The position numbers and the translations under genes were made by a program. From positions 1-46,260 of IMG/VR virus record IMGVR_UViG_3300012532_000004: a stretch of 46,260 nucleotides of DNA; one strand, written 5' to 3'. Shown here piece by piece: positions 23,452-29,688 of this stretch. Source of the stretch: a virus. Position 1 is the first letter of the stretch; each line of letters begins with the position of its first letter. A model generated the notes under the pieces. It made no database searches and was not told the origin of the DNA. It saw only the letters and a list, made by a program, of their open reading frames with translations.

Positions 23452-24573
23452 ATGGCTCACGAAATCACCTCCACCGACAACCTCTTCTCGGTCCGCCAGA
23501 TGCCGTGGCACGGGCTCGGCACCATCCTCAGCGAGTATCCGACCCGCGAGGAGGCGCAGGCCATCGCCCACAACTGGGAGCCGGTCACCGCTCCCGTCTA
23601 CCGTGCGGTCCCCGGCTTCACCGAGGGCGTCCTGGACGAGTGCGGGCACTTCCTGCCCTCGGACCAGTGCAGCACCTGCCCCACAACCTGGGCTGAGGCT
23701 CCGCAGCCGACGACCCGCTACGAGGTCATCGAGGGCACGCAGGAGGTCGTCTGGCAGGACAACCCGGGCGTCAACAGCGGGAACAACGGGGCGCACATCG
23801 GCGTCACGAACGACACCCTCGGCATCGTCAGCAACAGCGAGATGTACGACATCGCGGAGGCGGTGCAGGGCCTCGGCGGCGACGTGCGCTACGAGACGGG
23901 CGGTTCGCTGCGCGGCGGTCGCCAGGTGTGGCTGCTGCTCCGCCTGGACGAGCCGCTGGTGCTCGCCGGGGACCCGAACGGCGCGACGCTCCAGTACTTC
24001 GCCCTCCAGAACAACCACGACGGTGGCGGCTCGTTCCGGGGCCAGGCGATCAACACCCGCATCGTCTGCGCCAACACCAGCCGCATGGCGGACATGAGCG
24101 CCAAGGCGTCCGGCACGGAGATTGTCTTCCGCCACACGAAGAACGTGAAGGACCGCATCGAGGAGGCCAAGCAGGCGCTCGCCATGTGGCGCGTGTCGGT
24201 CGAGGAGTGGAAGGTCTTCAACGAGTACCTGCTCACGATGAAGGTCACCGACGCCCAGCGCGAGGAGTTCATCGAGCGGTTCGTCCCGGCGCCGGAGGCT
24301 GCGATCGTCAGCAAGCGCGTGCTGACGAACATCGAGAACGCCCGGGGTGACCTGCGCACGATCTTCGCCTCGGAGACCTCGGAGGGCGTCAAGAACACGG
24401 CCTACGGGCTGGTGCAGGGCGCTGTCGAGTACAGCCAGTGGTTCCGCTCGACGCGCGGCCAGAACGACCAGGACCGCGCCGAGAACCTGTTCCGTCGGTC
24501 CTTCCTCGACCGCGACCGCCTCGTGCAGTCGGCGGCGAAGATGGCCCAGGACATCGCGCTGAGCGTCGCGTAA
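23452..24573 (+). CDS. DUF932 (phage/plasmid-like) protein
   Basis: A 373-residue protein with the start MAHEITSTDNLFSVRQMPWHGLGTIL, the MPWHGLG signature of the DUF932/TIGR03299 family, and CGHFLPSDQCSTC, an extra Cys pair. Conserved LRLDEPLVLAGD, LQNNHDGGGSFRGQAINTRIVCANT and FRHTKNVKDRIEEA follow the family pattern. Members are common in phages, plasmids and mobile elements near replication genes; the function is not known. Good GAAGGGA before the ATG. Confidence 0.85.
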   Translation: MAHEITSTDNLFSVRQMPWHGLGTILSEYPTREEAQAIAHNWEPVTAPVYRAVPGFTEGVLDECGHFLPSDQCSTCPTTWAEAPQPTTRYEVIEGTQEVVWQDNPGVNSGNNGAHIGVTNDTLGIVSNSEMYDIAEAVQGLGGDVRYETGGSLRGGRQVWLLLRLDEPLVLAGDPNGATLQYFALQNNHDGGGSFRGQAINTRIVCANTSRMADMSAKASGTEIVFRHTKNVKDRIEEAKQALAMWRVSVEEWKVFNEYLLTMKVTDAQREEFIERFVPAPEAAIVSKRVLTNIENARGDLRTIFASETSEGVKNTAYGLVQGAVEYSQWFRSTRGQNDQDRAENLFRRSFLDRDRLVQSAAKMAQDIALSVA

Positions 24574-24653
24574 CCGAGGCAGGAGCAGCCGCCGTGGCGT
24601 CCGGGGTAACCCGGGCGCCTCGGCGTTCTACGAGGCTCTGGAAGGGGCACACA

Positions 24654-25007
24654 GTGAGGACGTTGAAGGAACGCAAGGATCTGCTCGCCCGGCTGCCGTG
24701 GGTAACCCGGCTGCCGTCGTCGATGCCGGAGCACCGTTGCGACGGGATCAAGTGGGGGAAGGCCGCCATGCGCGACATCCACTCCCGGGGCGGGAAGCCC
24801 GCTCGCGGTATCCAGGAGCGGGCGAAGTGCAAGCGGCGCGGCTGGTTCCGGTTCACGGCGCTCAAGCCGCACGGCAACTACCCGCCGATGCCGGGTAAGT
24901 CGGGTTTCTACTGCTACGACCACCTCGCCATGCAGATCCAGGGCCACCCGAAGGAGCACGAGCGGTTCCGGCGCTGGCTGGAGCAGAACGAGCCGGGCGG
25001 GCTCTGA
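24654..25007 (+). CDS. Hypothetical protein
   Basis: A 117-residue basic protein starting with GTG at 24654 (GGAAGGGG upstream). Two Cys (HRCDGIKWG, RAKCKRRGW) and an aromatic segment SGFYCYDHLAMQIQ. A repeated CCGGGGTAACCCGGG-type palindrome lies just upstream. Ends just before module copy B. Unknown function. Confidence 0.6.
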   Translation: MRTLKERKDLLARLPWVTRLPSSMPEHRCDGIKWGKAAMRDIHSRGGKPARGIQERAKCKRRGWFRFTALKPHGNYPPMPGKSGFYCYDHLAMQIQGHPKEHERFRRWLEQNEPGGL

Positions 25008-25016
25008 CCTCGTTCT

Positions 25017-25076
25017 GTTCTTCCTTCATCACTCACCCTCCCCCTTATAGGGGAGGGTGAGTGATGAACGAAGAAC
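25017..25076. repeat. Palindromic leader module, copy B
   Basis: The most perfect copy: 27 bp per arm with one mismatch, around loop CTTATA. Right arm on the plus strand reads GGGGAGG-GTGAGTG-ATGAACGAAGAAC, i.e. a full ribosome site and start. The minus strand also has GGGGGAGG then ATG at the matching place. Confidence 0.8.
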
Positions 25077-25174
25077 GTTTAGACCCTCTGACCTGCGGTT
25101 ATGCAAATGCACGTAACATGCATCCCAAATGTCCGTGCGGTGAAAACGTCGTGCTAACGGTTGATGCCTGTTGA
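25064..25174 (+). CDS. Cys-rich mini-protein starting in the palindromic module
   Basis: A 36-residue ORF: MNEERLDPLTCGYANARNMH then PKCPCGENVVLTVDAC. Start codon and GGGGAGG ribosome site are in the right arm of module copy B. Four Cys (C11, C23, C25, C36) could bind zinc. The segment PLTxGxAxxRNMxPKC is also encoded, with a frameshift, at 15847-15921, so both the module and the coding part were duplicated. Too short to assign a function. Confidence 0.55.
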   Translation: MNEERLDPLTCGYANARNMHPKCPCGENVVLTVDAC

Positions 25175-25238
25175 TGAACCGTCCGCCTGACAATGCGGAC
25201 AGGTTACGCTGGCCCTACCTAGACCGAAGGAGTCCCCC
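25175..25238 (+). promoter_or_regulatory. Putative promoter of the lysis genes
   Basis: GTCCGC/GCGGAC (25181-25200) forms a small hairpin; TACGCT at 25205-25210 fits the -10 form and lies 29 bases before the TTG start, with GAAGGAG in between. Confidence 0.35.
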
Positions 25239-26156
25239 TTGACCACCCTGATCCTCCCCCGTTCTTCCTGGTCGCCCCGCTACCAGGACGGCGACCTGAA
25301 CCTCAGTGGTACCGCCGAAGCCGTCGTCGCGCACCACACCGTGACTCACGCCGACGGCGACACTGAGGAAGCCGAGCGCGCGCACATGCGGTTCCTCGAA
25401 GGCATCGGCCAGGAGCGGTTCGGCACCGGCATCTCCTACAACGTGGTCATCTTCCCGTCCGGGCGGGCCTACCAGGGCGTCTCGTTCAACCGGCGCGGTA
25501 CGCACACGGGCGGGCACAACAGCACCGTCCGGTCGATCTGCTTCGTCGGCAACTTCGAGACGGACTTCCCGAGCGACGCCGCGCTGGTCACGGGCGCCCG
25601 GATCTACGAGGAGGGGAAGAACCGCTGGTGGCTGTTCAACGCGCCCGTCAACGGCCACCGCGACTACAAGTCCACGGCGTGCCCGGGCCGCAACGTCTAC
25701 AGCCACCTCGACGCGATCGAGTCGGGCACCCTGCTCGACGACGGCCCGGTCTTCGTCGACAACCCGATCCCGCCTATCACCCCGCCCAAGCCCGCGACGC
25801 CGCCGAGCACGTTCGTCGACGGCTTTTGGGGCAGGGCGACCACGGCCCGGCTCCAGCGCGTGCTCGGTACCCCGGTCGACGGCATCGTCTCGTCGCAGAC
25901 GGCGAGGTGGCGCGATAGCAACCCGGGTCTGACGACGGGCTGGCGCTGGACCGCGCGTGGTCGCGGCTCGCAGGTGATCTTCGCCCTCCAGGACGCGCTC
26001 GAACTGCCGCACGGGCAGCGGGACGGCCTCGTCGGGCCGTACACGATCAGCCGCCTCCAGGCGCACCTGGGCACGAGCACGCACGACGGCGTTCTGTCGC
26101 GCAACTCCCGTACGATCATGGCGCTCCAGCGTCATCTCGAAGAGGGCTCCGTGTAG
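25239..26156 (+). CDS. Endolysin: N-acetylmuramoyl-L-alanine amidase
   Basis: A 305-residue protein starting with TTG (GAAGGAG at good spacing). Residues about 10-160 are an amidase_2/PGRP domain: VVAHHTVTH (zinc His about 32-33), GISYNVVIFPSGRAYQG, and NGHRDYKSTACPG (zinc H140, C148). After a Pro-rich linker (about 170-190) come two repeats of a peptidoglycan-binding type (FVDGFWGRATTARLQRVLG and DGLVGPYTISRLQAHLG), with WGxxTxxxLQ-like motifs. It cleaves the amide between muramic acid and the stem peptide for host lysis. The last 41 bases overlap the antisense HNH gene. Confidence 0.92.
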   Translation: MTTLILPRSSWSPRYQDGDLNLSGTAEAVVAHHTVTHADGDTEEAERAHMRFLEGIGQERFGTGISYNVVIFPSGRAYQGVSFNRRGTHTGGHNSTVRSICFVGNFETDFPSDAALVTGARIYEEGKNRWWLFNAPVNGHRDYKSTACPGRNVYSHLDAIESGTLLDDGPVFVDNPIPPITPPKPATPPSTFVDGFWGRATTARLQRVLGTPVDGIVSSQTARWRDSNPGLTTGWRWTARGRGSQVIFALQDALELPHGQRDGLVGPYTISRLQAHLGTSTHDGVLSRNSRTIMALQRHLEEGSV

Positions 26157-26679
26157 TTCGATATGGCCTGCGGTTCCTGAGTTGGGTTGACCAGTCAGCC
26201 CACCTCAGGTTCCCCGGCTCGTAGTTGCCCTCGTTGTCGATACGGTCCAGAGTCAGTCCGGCCTGGCGAGGGCCGAGGGTAGATTCGACCCACTCGATGA
26301 AGCCTCGGCTGTCATTGACCCAGGGCTCGTGCATACGGATGCCCCGGCCTCCGTAGTTCCTGTAGCCCCGGCTGTTGGGGTTGAGGCAGCGCTGCTTGAT
26401 CGAGGTCCAGGTGGTCCAGAGAGGGTTCGATTTGATTCCGTCTACAACTCGCCGCACCTTCTCCGGGTCGCCGTTGCTCTTCAAGCGGGCAAGGTGGGTG
26501 CCGCACAGCCCGTGGGCAAGGTGGCTTCGGGTACAGCCCTCGACGGAGCACCCCAACGTCGCGACACGGCCCCGGCTCACGTCACCGTGGACCCTGAGTC
26601 GCTCGTAGTGCTTTGGGCAGAGGCCACGCGCACGGACGTTTGCCTCGCAGTCGGGTACCTTGCATCTGATCGTCTCCAT
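26116..26679 (-). CDS. HNH homing endonuclease
   Basis: A 187-residue protein on the minus strand between endolysin and holin. Two N-terminal zinc-finger-like repeats (RCKVPDCEANVRARGLCPKHYERLRVHGD and LGCSVEGCTRSHLAHGLCGTHLARLKSNGD) are followed by an HNH segment (LTLDRIDNEGNYEPGNLRWADWSTQLRNRR), as in free-standing phage HNH nucleases. Its C-terminal codons overlap the end of the endolysin gene in antisense. Orientation and position suggest a mobile insertion into the lysis region. Confidence 0.85.
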   Translation of the reverse strand: METIRCKVPDCEANVRARGLCPKHYERLRVHGDVSRGRVATLGCSVEGCTRSHLAHGLCGTHLARLKSNGDPEKVRRVVDGIKSNPLWTTWTSIKQRCLNPNSRGYRNYGGRGIRMHEPWVNDSRGFIEWVESTLGPRQAGLTLDRIDNEGNYEPGNLRWADWSTQLRNRRPYRTTRSPLRDDAGAP

Positions 26680-26709
26680 TACAGAAACCCTACACGAGAG
26701 GTTTTCAAC

Positions 26710-26901
26710 ATGAAGTTGCCTGGTCCGAAGGTCCGTCAGTGGATCTACAACGTGCTGAACGCAGCGCTCCTGGTGCTCGTCGGCTACGGCGTCGTGAACG
26801 ACCAGGAAGCGGCCCTGTGGCTGCTCCTGGTCAGCGCGGCGCTCGGCATGGCTGCGGCCAAGGTGCCCTCGGCTCCTGACGCTCAGCGCATCGCGGACTA
26901 G
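26710..26901 (+). CDS. Holin-like small membrane protein
   Basis: A 63-residue protein: MKLPGPKVRQWIYNVLNAAL, then two membrane segments (about 15-30 and 35-50, VLNAALLVLVGYGVVN and AALWLLLVSAALGMAA) and a short polar tail. Size, topology and closeness to the endolysin fit a phage holin that makes the membrane pores for lysis. GAGAGG lies upstream, beyond the end of the HNH gene start. Confidence 0.75.
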   Translation: MKLPGPKVRQWIYNVLNAALLVLVGYGVVNDQEAALWLLLVSAALGMAAAKVPSAPDAQRIAD

Positions 26902-26910
26902 TCCGCAGGC

Positions 26911-26951
26911 AGGCCGCTACCCGATTCGGTAAGTCCCTTGGGTAGCGGCCT
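26911..26951 (+). terminator. Terminator hairpin of the lysis operon
   Basis: AGGCCGCTACCC (26911-26922) and GGGTAGCGGCCT (26940-26951) form a perfect 12-bp stem after the holin gene. Its right arm supplies the GGTAGC half-site placed 25 bases before TAGTGT of the next promoter. Confidence 0.75.
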
Positions 26952-26965
26952 CTCCTGTCAGGGTG

Positions 26966-26990
26966 TAGTGTTACGTATGTCAGCACAACA
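26966..26990 (+). promoter_or_regulatory. Repeated promoter/5'-end motif, copy 5
   Basis: TAGTGT (26966-26971), TACGT, ATGTCAGCACAACA. The element ATG (26977) is 33 bases before the HicA-like gene start and in frame with it. Confidence 0.7.
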
Positions 26991-27009
26991 CACCGACTGG
27001 GAGGTCCTC

Positions 27010-27204
27010 ATGGACAAGGAACTGCGCAAGTTGTTCAAGGCGCTCAAGGAGCAGGGCTATGAGGTCCGCCAGACGACGCGTGGCAACCACTTCATCGTCA
27101 TGCGGGACGGCCGGAAGATCACGACGATCGCCGGTACCCCGAGCGACCACCGAGCGTGGAAGAACATGCTCTCGTACCTCAAGCGCGACGGATTCAAGCC
27201 GTGA
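27010..27204 (+). CDS. HicA-like mRNA interferase
   Basis: A 64-residue protein, GGGAGG before the ATG. KELRKLFKALKEQGYEVRQTTRGNHFIVMRDGRKITTIAGTPSDHRAWKNMLSYLKRDGF follows the HicA double-stranded-RNA-binding fold, with the catalytic His in RGNHFIV. In toxin-antitoxin pairs HicA cleaves mRNA and is held by HicB. The next gene does not look like HicB, so this may be a solo effector, a host-takeover RNase or an inactive RNA-binding protein. Confidence 0.78.
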   Translation: MDKELRKLFKALKEQGYEVRQTTRGNHFIVMRDGRKITTIAGTPSDHRAWKNMLSYLKRDGFKP

Positions 27205-27227
27205 GCGCCGACACCGAAAGGAACGAA

Positions 27228-27527
27228 ATGCCCTCGTTCAATGTCATCGCCTCCTCTGGCCACATCAGCGACAGCGACGCCGACTACCTCGTCGAAGCCT
27301 TGTCGGCTCATTCTCCCGTTGTCGACGGCGACGGGACCGTCGTTCTGACGATGAAGGCCGACAGCCAGAACTACGCGCTCGGCTTCGCTGTCGTGCTGCT
27401 CGCAGCGCACAACGTCCTCACGCTGACGCAGGTCGAGGTCATGCCGACCGAGACCTACGACGAGATGTACATCCACATCGGCGGTGCGCAGGGTGACCGC
27501 CAGGCCAGCGAGAGGAAGCCCTCGTGA
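27228..27527 (+). CDS. Hypothetical protein next to HicA
   Basis: A 99-residue protein (begins MPSFNVIASSGHISDSDADY). ATG at 27228 has AAAGGA; a GTG at 27201 overlapping the HicA stop is an alternative. Predicted alpha/beta, with a hydrophobic helix YALGFAVVLLAAHNVLTL. It sits where an antitoxin would be, but HicB motifs were not seen. Unknown. Confidence 0.62.
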   Translation: MPSFNVIASSGHISDSDADYLVEALSAHSPVVDGDGTVVLTMKADSQNYALGFAVVLLAAHNVLTLTQVEVMPTETYDEMYIHIGGAQGDRQASERKPS

Positions 27528-27940
27528 AGATCACTCCGACGCACCGCCGTGTCTCCCTTCTCGCGCTCGCCCTCGTGGGCGGGTTCGTCGCGGGCGCGGC
27601 GACCATGAACCTCACGCAGCAGCCCGAGGTCGTCACCGTCTCTGAGGACGTGCCGACCGTCTGCGCCGACGCGGCCCAGGCCGGATTCGCCGGTCTGGCC
27701 GCTCGGGAGCGCGTGGACCAGTACGAGACCAAGGCGGAGGTGCTCGCCTCACAGGTCACACTGTCAACCCTCGCGGCTGACGCCGACCTGATGAAGAAGG
27801 CGCTCTCCCCGATCGCAGAGCAGAACGCGAAGGAGGCGGAGTGGCGCGCCAAGCGCGACGACGCTGAGGCCACCTTCCGCGAAGCCGCCAATGCCTGTCT
27901 CGCCAAGGCAGCCGCGACGGAGGCAACCCGTGGCAGGTGA
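27524..27940 (+). CDS. Membrane-anchored or secreted hypothetical protein
   Basis: A 138-residue protein, GTG start overlapping the previous stop. N-terminal basic stretch and hydrophobic segment (about 10-28, VSLLALALVGGFVAGAATM) look like a signal anchor. The rest is helical (EQNAKEAEWRAKRDDAEATFREAANACLAKA). One Cys at VPTVCADAA, but no lipobox. No family recognised. Confidence 0.62.
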   Translation: MKITPTHRRVSLLALALVGGFVAGAATMNLTQQPEVVTVSEDVPTVCADAAQAGFAGLAARERVDQYETKAEVLASQVTLSTLAADADLMKKALSPIAEQNAKEAEWRAKRDDAEATFREAANACLAKAAATEATRGR

Positions 27941-28271
27941 CAGCAAGGCGCGCCGCAACTCGTACGTCAAGCGGTACGCGCCAGAGGTCAGCCTCGACTG
28001 GCAGGAGGAGGCGCACTGCCAGGGGCAGGCGCCGGACTTCGACTACGACCAGACGCTCCCGACGAAGAACGCCGTCAATAAGCCGCGCAGGGTGCCGAGC
28101 AATGTGCCAGCAGCCCAGCGCGTCTGCTGGACGGAATGCCCGGTTCGGGAGCAGTGCCTCGAATTCGCTCTCCAGATCGAGATGCCGAATGGGCGCGCAG
28201 GTATCTACGGAGGCCTCACTCCGAACGACCGCGACGCGCTGTTCAACTCGCAGATGGGACAGACCGCATGA
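27930..28271 (+). CDS. WhiB-like iron-sulfur regulator
   Basis: A 113-residue protein from GTG at 27930. Cys at about 30, 66, 70 and 76 (HCQG, VCWTECPVREQC) are the cluster ligands, and AGIYGGLTPNDR is the G-I/V-W/Y-G-G-L-T hallmark of the family. The middle pair is C-x3-C where most WhiB proteins have C-x2-C, an oddity worth noting. Phage WhiB proteins can change host gene expression and superinfection. Overlaps the previous gene by 11 bases and the next by ATGA. Confidence 0.88.
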   Translation: MAGDSKARRNSYVKRYAPEVSLDWQEEAHCQGQAPDFDYDQTLPTKNAVNKPRRVPSNVPAAQRVCWTECPVREQCLEFALQIEMPNGRAGIYGGLTPNDRDALFNSQMGQTA

Positions 28272-28513
28272 GGAAGGGCCAGATCCAGGCGCGCAGCACG
28301 CCGGAGGACATCGCCTACCGGCGCAAGCGCGTTCGCGCGATGGCGGCTACCGGCATGACCGACGCGGAGATGGGCGCGGCGCTGGGCGTCTCCTGGCGCA
28401 CGATCCTCCGCGACCGTCAGGCCGACGGAATCCCGCCCGGCTACGACCCGAAGACGCGGTTCAAGCCGCGCCGCGAGTGGGGTGCCGAGTTCGTCGGGGG
28501 TGTCGCGTGGTGA
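28268..28513 (+). CDS. Small helix-turn-helix protein
   Basis: An 81-residue protein, ATG overlapping the WhiB stop. RKRVRAMAATGMTDAEMGAALGVSWRTILRDRQADGI is a clear HTH, with the recognition helix at VSWRTILRDRQ, similar to sigma-region-4 or recombinase-type HTHs. Basic N- and C-terminal ends fit DNA binding. Probably a regulator in the WhiB operon. Confidence 0.78.
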   Translation: MRKGQIQARSTPEDIAYRRKRVRAMAATGMTDAEMGAALGVSWRTILRDRQADGIPPGYDPKTRFKPRREWGAEFVGGVAW

Positions 28514-28773
28514 CGCTCAGCGAGGGCGTGATCGCCAAGGCGCGGAAGTACCTGGCCGAAGGCCGCGTGATGCAGGACGCCCTCGACGACTCGGTGTGGT
28601 GGATCGAGGGCAGTCGCCAGGGTGCGCCGTACCGCGTCCAGATCGTCCTGGACGGCGACGGCACGGTCCGGAGCCGTATGTGCACCTGCACCCATGGGAA
28701 GAACGCTCTGGGCGCCGCTCAGTGCTCTCACGTCGTCGCAGCGGCCACGAAGATGCGGGAGGGCGCCGCGTGA
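28510..28773 (+). CDS. SWIM zinc-finger protein
   Basis: An 87-residue protein; I take the GTG at 28510, which overlaps the previous stop, though 28507 is also GTG. The C-terminal CTCTHGKNALGAAQCSHVVAAATKM has the C-x-C-x(n)-C-x-H pattern of SWIM fingers, used for DNA or protein binding. The N-terminal part WWIEGSRQGAPYRVQIVLDGDG is beta-rich, as in SWIM domains. Function in the phage not known. Confidence 0.78.
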   Translation: MTLSEGVIAKARKYLAEGRVMQDALDDSVWWIEGSRQGAPYRVQIVLDGDGTVRSRMCTCTHGKNALGAAQCSHVVAAATKMREGAA

Positions 28774-28922
28774 CCTGGATGCACTGGATCGTGTTCGCCT
28801 TCCTCGCGGTGCTCGCGCTCGGTATGGCTGCCGACCGGAAGACCAAGATCAGCACGCGGCTGACCGCGTTCGTGCTGCTCGTCGGGATGCTTCTGCTGCT
28901 CGTCCTGGGGCAGCGTAACTAG
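28770..28922 (+). CDS. Tiny two-segment membrane protein
   Basis: A 50-residue protein, GTG overlapping the SWIM stop. VTWMHWIVFAFLAVLALGMA and RLTAFVLLVGMLLLLVLGQ are two membrane segments with a basic turn (DRKTKIST). Could be a second holin-like or membrane-disturbing protein. Confidence 0.65.
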   Translation: MTWMHWIVFAFLAVLALGMAADRKTKISTRLTAFVLLVGMLLLLVLGQRN

Positions 28923-28942
28923 CGCAAAGCGCCCGCACGGGG

Positions 28943-28964
28943 TACGGTTCTCATGTCAGCACAA
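28943..28964 (+). promoter_or_regulatory. Repeated 5'-end motif with a different -10
   Basis: TACGGT (28943-28948) then TCTC and ATGTCAGCACAA. The TAGTGTTACGT part is replaced by another TANNNT element but ATGTCAGCACAA is kept at the same place, suggesting that this RNA 5' end, not only the promoter, is conserved. The ATG is 33 bases before the gene start. Confidence 0.55.
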
Positions 28965-28985
28965 ACCGACCCCAGAAGGAACAAG

Positions 28986-29162
28986 ATGGCCAAGATCAAG
29001 GTGGCTGGAGCGACGATCTGCGGCAGCAAGAAGCACGCGGCTGAGTTCTCACCCACCGGTCTCGCGAAGGGCAACTACGCGGTCAGCATCTGCGACCGGC
29101 CCAAGCACTCCAGCGGTGACCACAGCGACAGCGTGACCGGCAAGACCTGGGACGACCGGTGA
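28986..29162 (+). CDS. Small protein with Cys/His-rich tail
   Basis: A 58-residue protein (begins MAKIKVAGATICGSKKHAAE), GAAGGAACAAG before the ATG. Possible metal site from ICGSKKH and ICDRPKHSSGDHSD. No family recognised. The upstream ATG of the repeated motif is in frame but probably not the start. Confidence 0.62.
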   Translation: MAKIKVAGATICGSKKHAAEFSPTGLAKGNYAVSICDRPKHSSGDHSDSVTGKTWDDR

Positions 29163-29183
29163 GCGGGCCACGAAGTAACCACC

Positions 29184-29212
29184 GCAGGTCCCCGCTACAG
29201 GCGGGGGCCTGC
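29184..29212 (+). terminator. Hairpin before the BldC gene
   Basis: GCAGGTCCCCGC (29184-29195) pairs with GCGGGGGCCTGC (29201-29212), 12 bp with one G-T pair and loop TACAG. Could terminate or attenuate before the BldC gene. Confidence 0.55.
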
Positions 29213-29230
29213 ACTACCGAAAGGCACAAC

Positions 29231-29425
29231 ATGTCTGACAATCTGCTCACCCCGGCTGAGGTCGCTGCGCTGTTCAAGGTGGACCCGAAGACGGTCACCC
29301 GCTGGGCGAAAGCCGGGAAGTTGACCAGCATCCGCACGCTCGGCGGGCACAGGCGCTACCACGAGACCGAGGTCAAGGGCCTGCTCAAGCGTCAGGCCAC
29401 GCACCGGGACAACCCCGATGACTGA
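29231..29425 (+). CDS. bldC-like: BldC-like DNA-binding regulator
   Basis: A 64-residue MerR-type winged-helix protein. LLTPAEVAALFKVDPKTVTRWAKAGKLTSIRTLGGHRRYHETEVKGLL is nearly the same as the core of Streptomyces BldC, which represses sporulation genes by head-to-tail binding to DNA repeats. The N- and C-termini are shorter than in the host protein. Such closeness suggests capture from a Streptomyces-like host. The phage may use it to mimic host BldC or to control its own genes. Short GAAAGG before the ATG. Confidence 0.9.
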   Translation: MSDNLLTPAEVAALFKVDPKTVTRWAKAGKLTSIRTLGGHRRYHETEVKGLLKRQATHRDNPDD

Positions 29426-29585
29426 GCCAACCTGGCACCGGACAGAAGTTCCTCCGCTCCGGGCAGACATCGACCGCAGGCTGCGGCAGTTGCGCCGCGA
29501 CTACGCGCGGGCTGCGCGCGGCGGCTGGTTCGTGGTGTCCGGCCTGCTCGGCATCGTCCTCGGCGCGCTGATCGCCTGGTCCTGA
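29418..29585 (+). CDS. Small single-span membrane protein
   Basis: A 55-residue protein overlapping the end of the BldC gene by eight bases. A basic N-terminal part (RRLRQLRRDYARAARGG) precedes one membrane segment (WFVVSGLLGIVLGALIAW). Overlap suggests coupled translation. Unknown role. Confidence 0.62.
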   Translation: MTEPTWHRTEVPPLRADIDRRLRQLRRDYARAARGGWFVVSGLLGIVLGALIAWS

Positions 29586-29593
29586 GAAGTCGT

Positions 29594-29629
29594 AACCACC
29601 CCGTTACCTAATTTGGTAGCGGGGTGGTT
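29594..29629 (+). terminator. Terminator hairpin and GTTACC/GGTAGC dyad
   Basis: AACCACCCCGTTACC (29594-29608) pairs with GGTAGCGGGGTGGTT (29615-29629), 15 bp with one G-T pair and loop TAATTT, then TTACT. It also supplies the GTTACC-N6-GGTAGC half-sites 25 bases before the next TAGTGT. Confidence 0.75.
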
Positions 29630-29639
29630 TACTAGGGTG

Positions 29640-29663
29640 TAGTGTTACGTATGTCAGCACAAC
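29640..29663 (+). promoter_or_regulatory. Repeated promoter/5'-end motif, copy 6
   Basis: TAGTGT (29640-29645), TACGT, ATGTCAGCACAAC (29651-29663). The frame MSAQRSTQTGGSS ends in TGA overlapping the gene ATG at 29689 (ATGA), so here the element could act as a coupled leader ORF. Confidence 0.7.
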
Positions 29664-29688
29664 GAAGCACCCAAACAGGAGGTTCATC

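Noticed and set aside
27228-27527. HicB antitoxin
   Set aside because: Lacks the HicB core motifs; only its position next to HicA suggests it.
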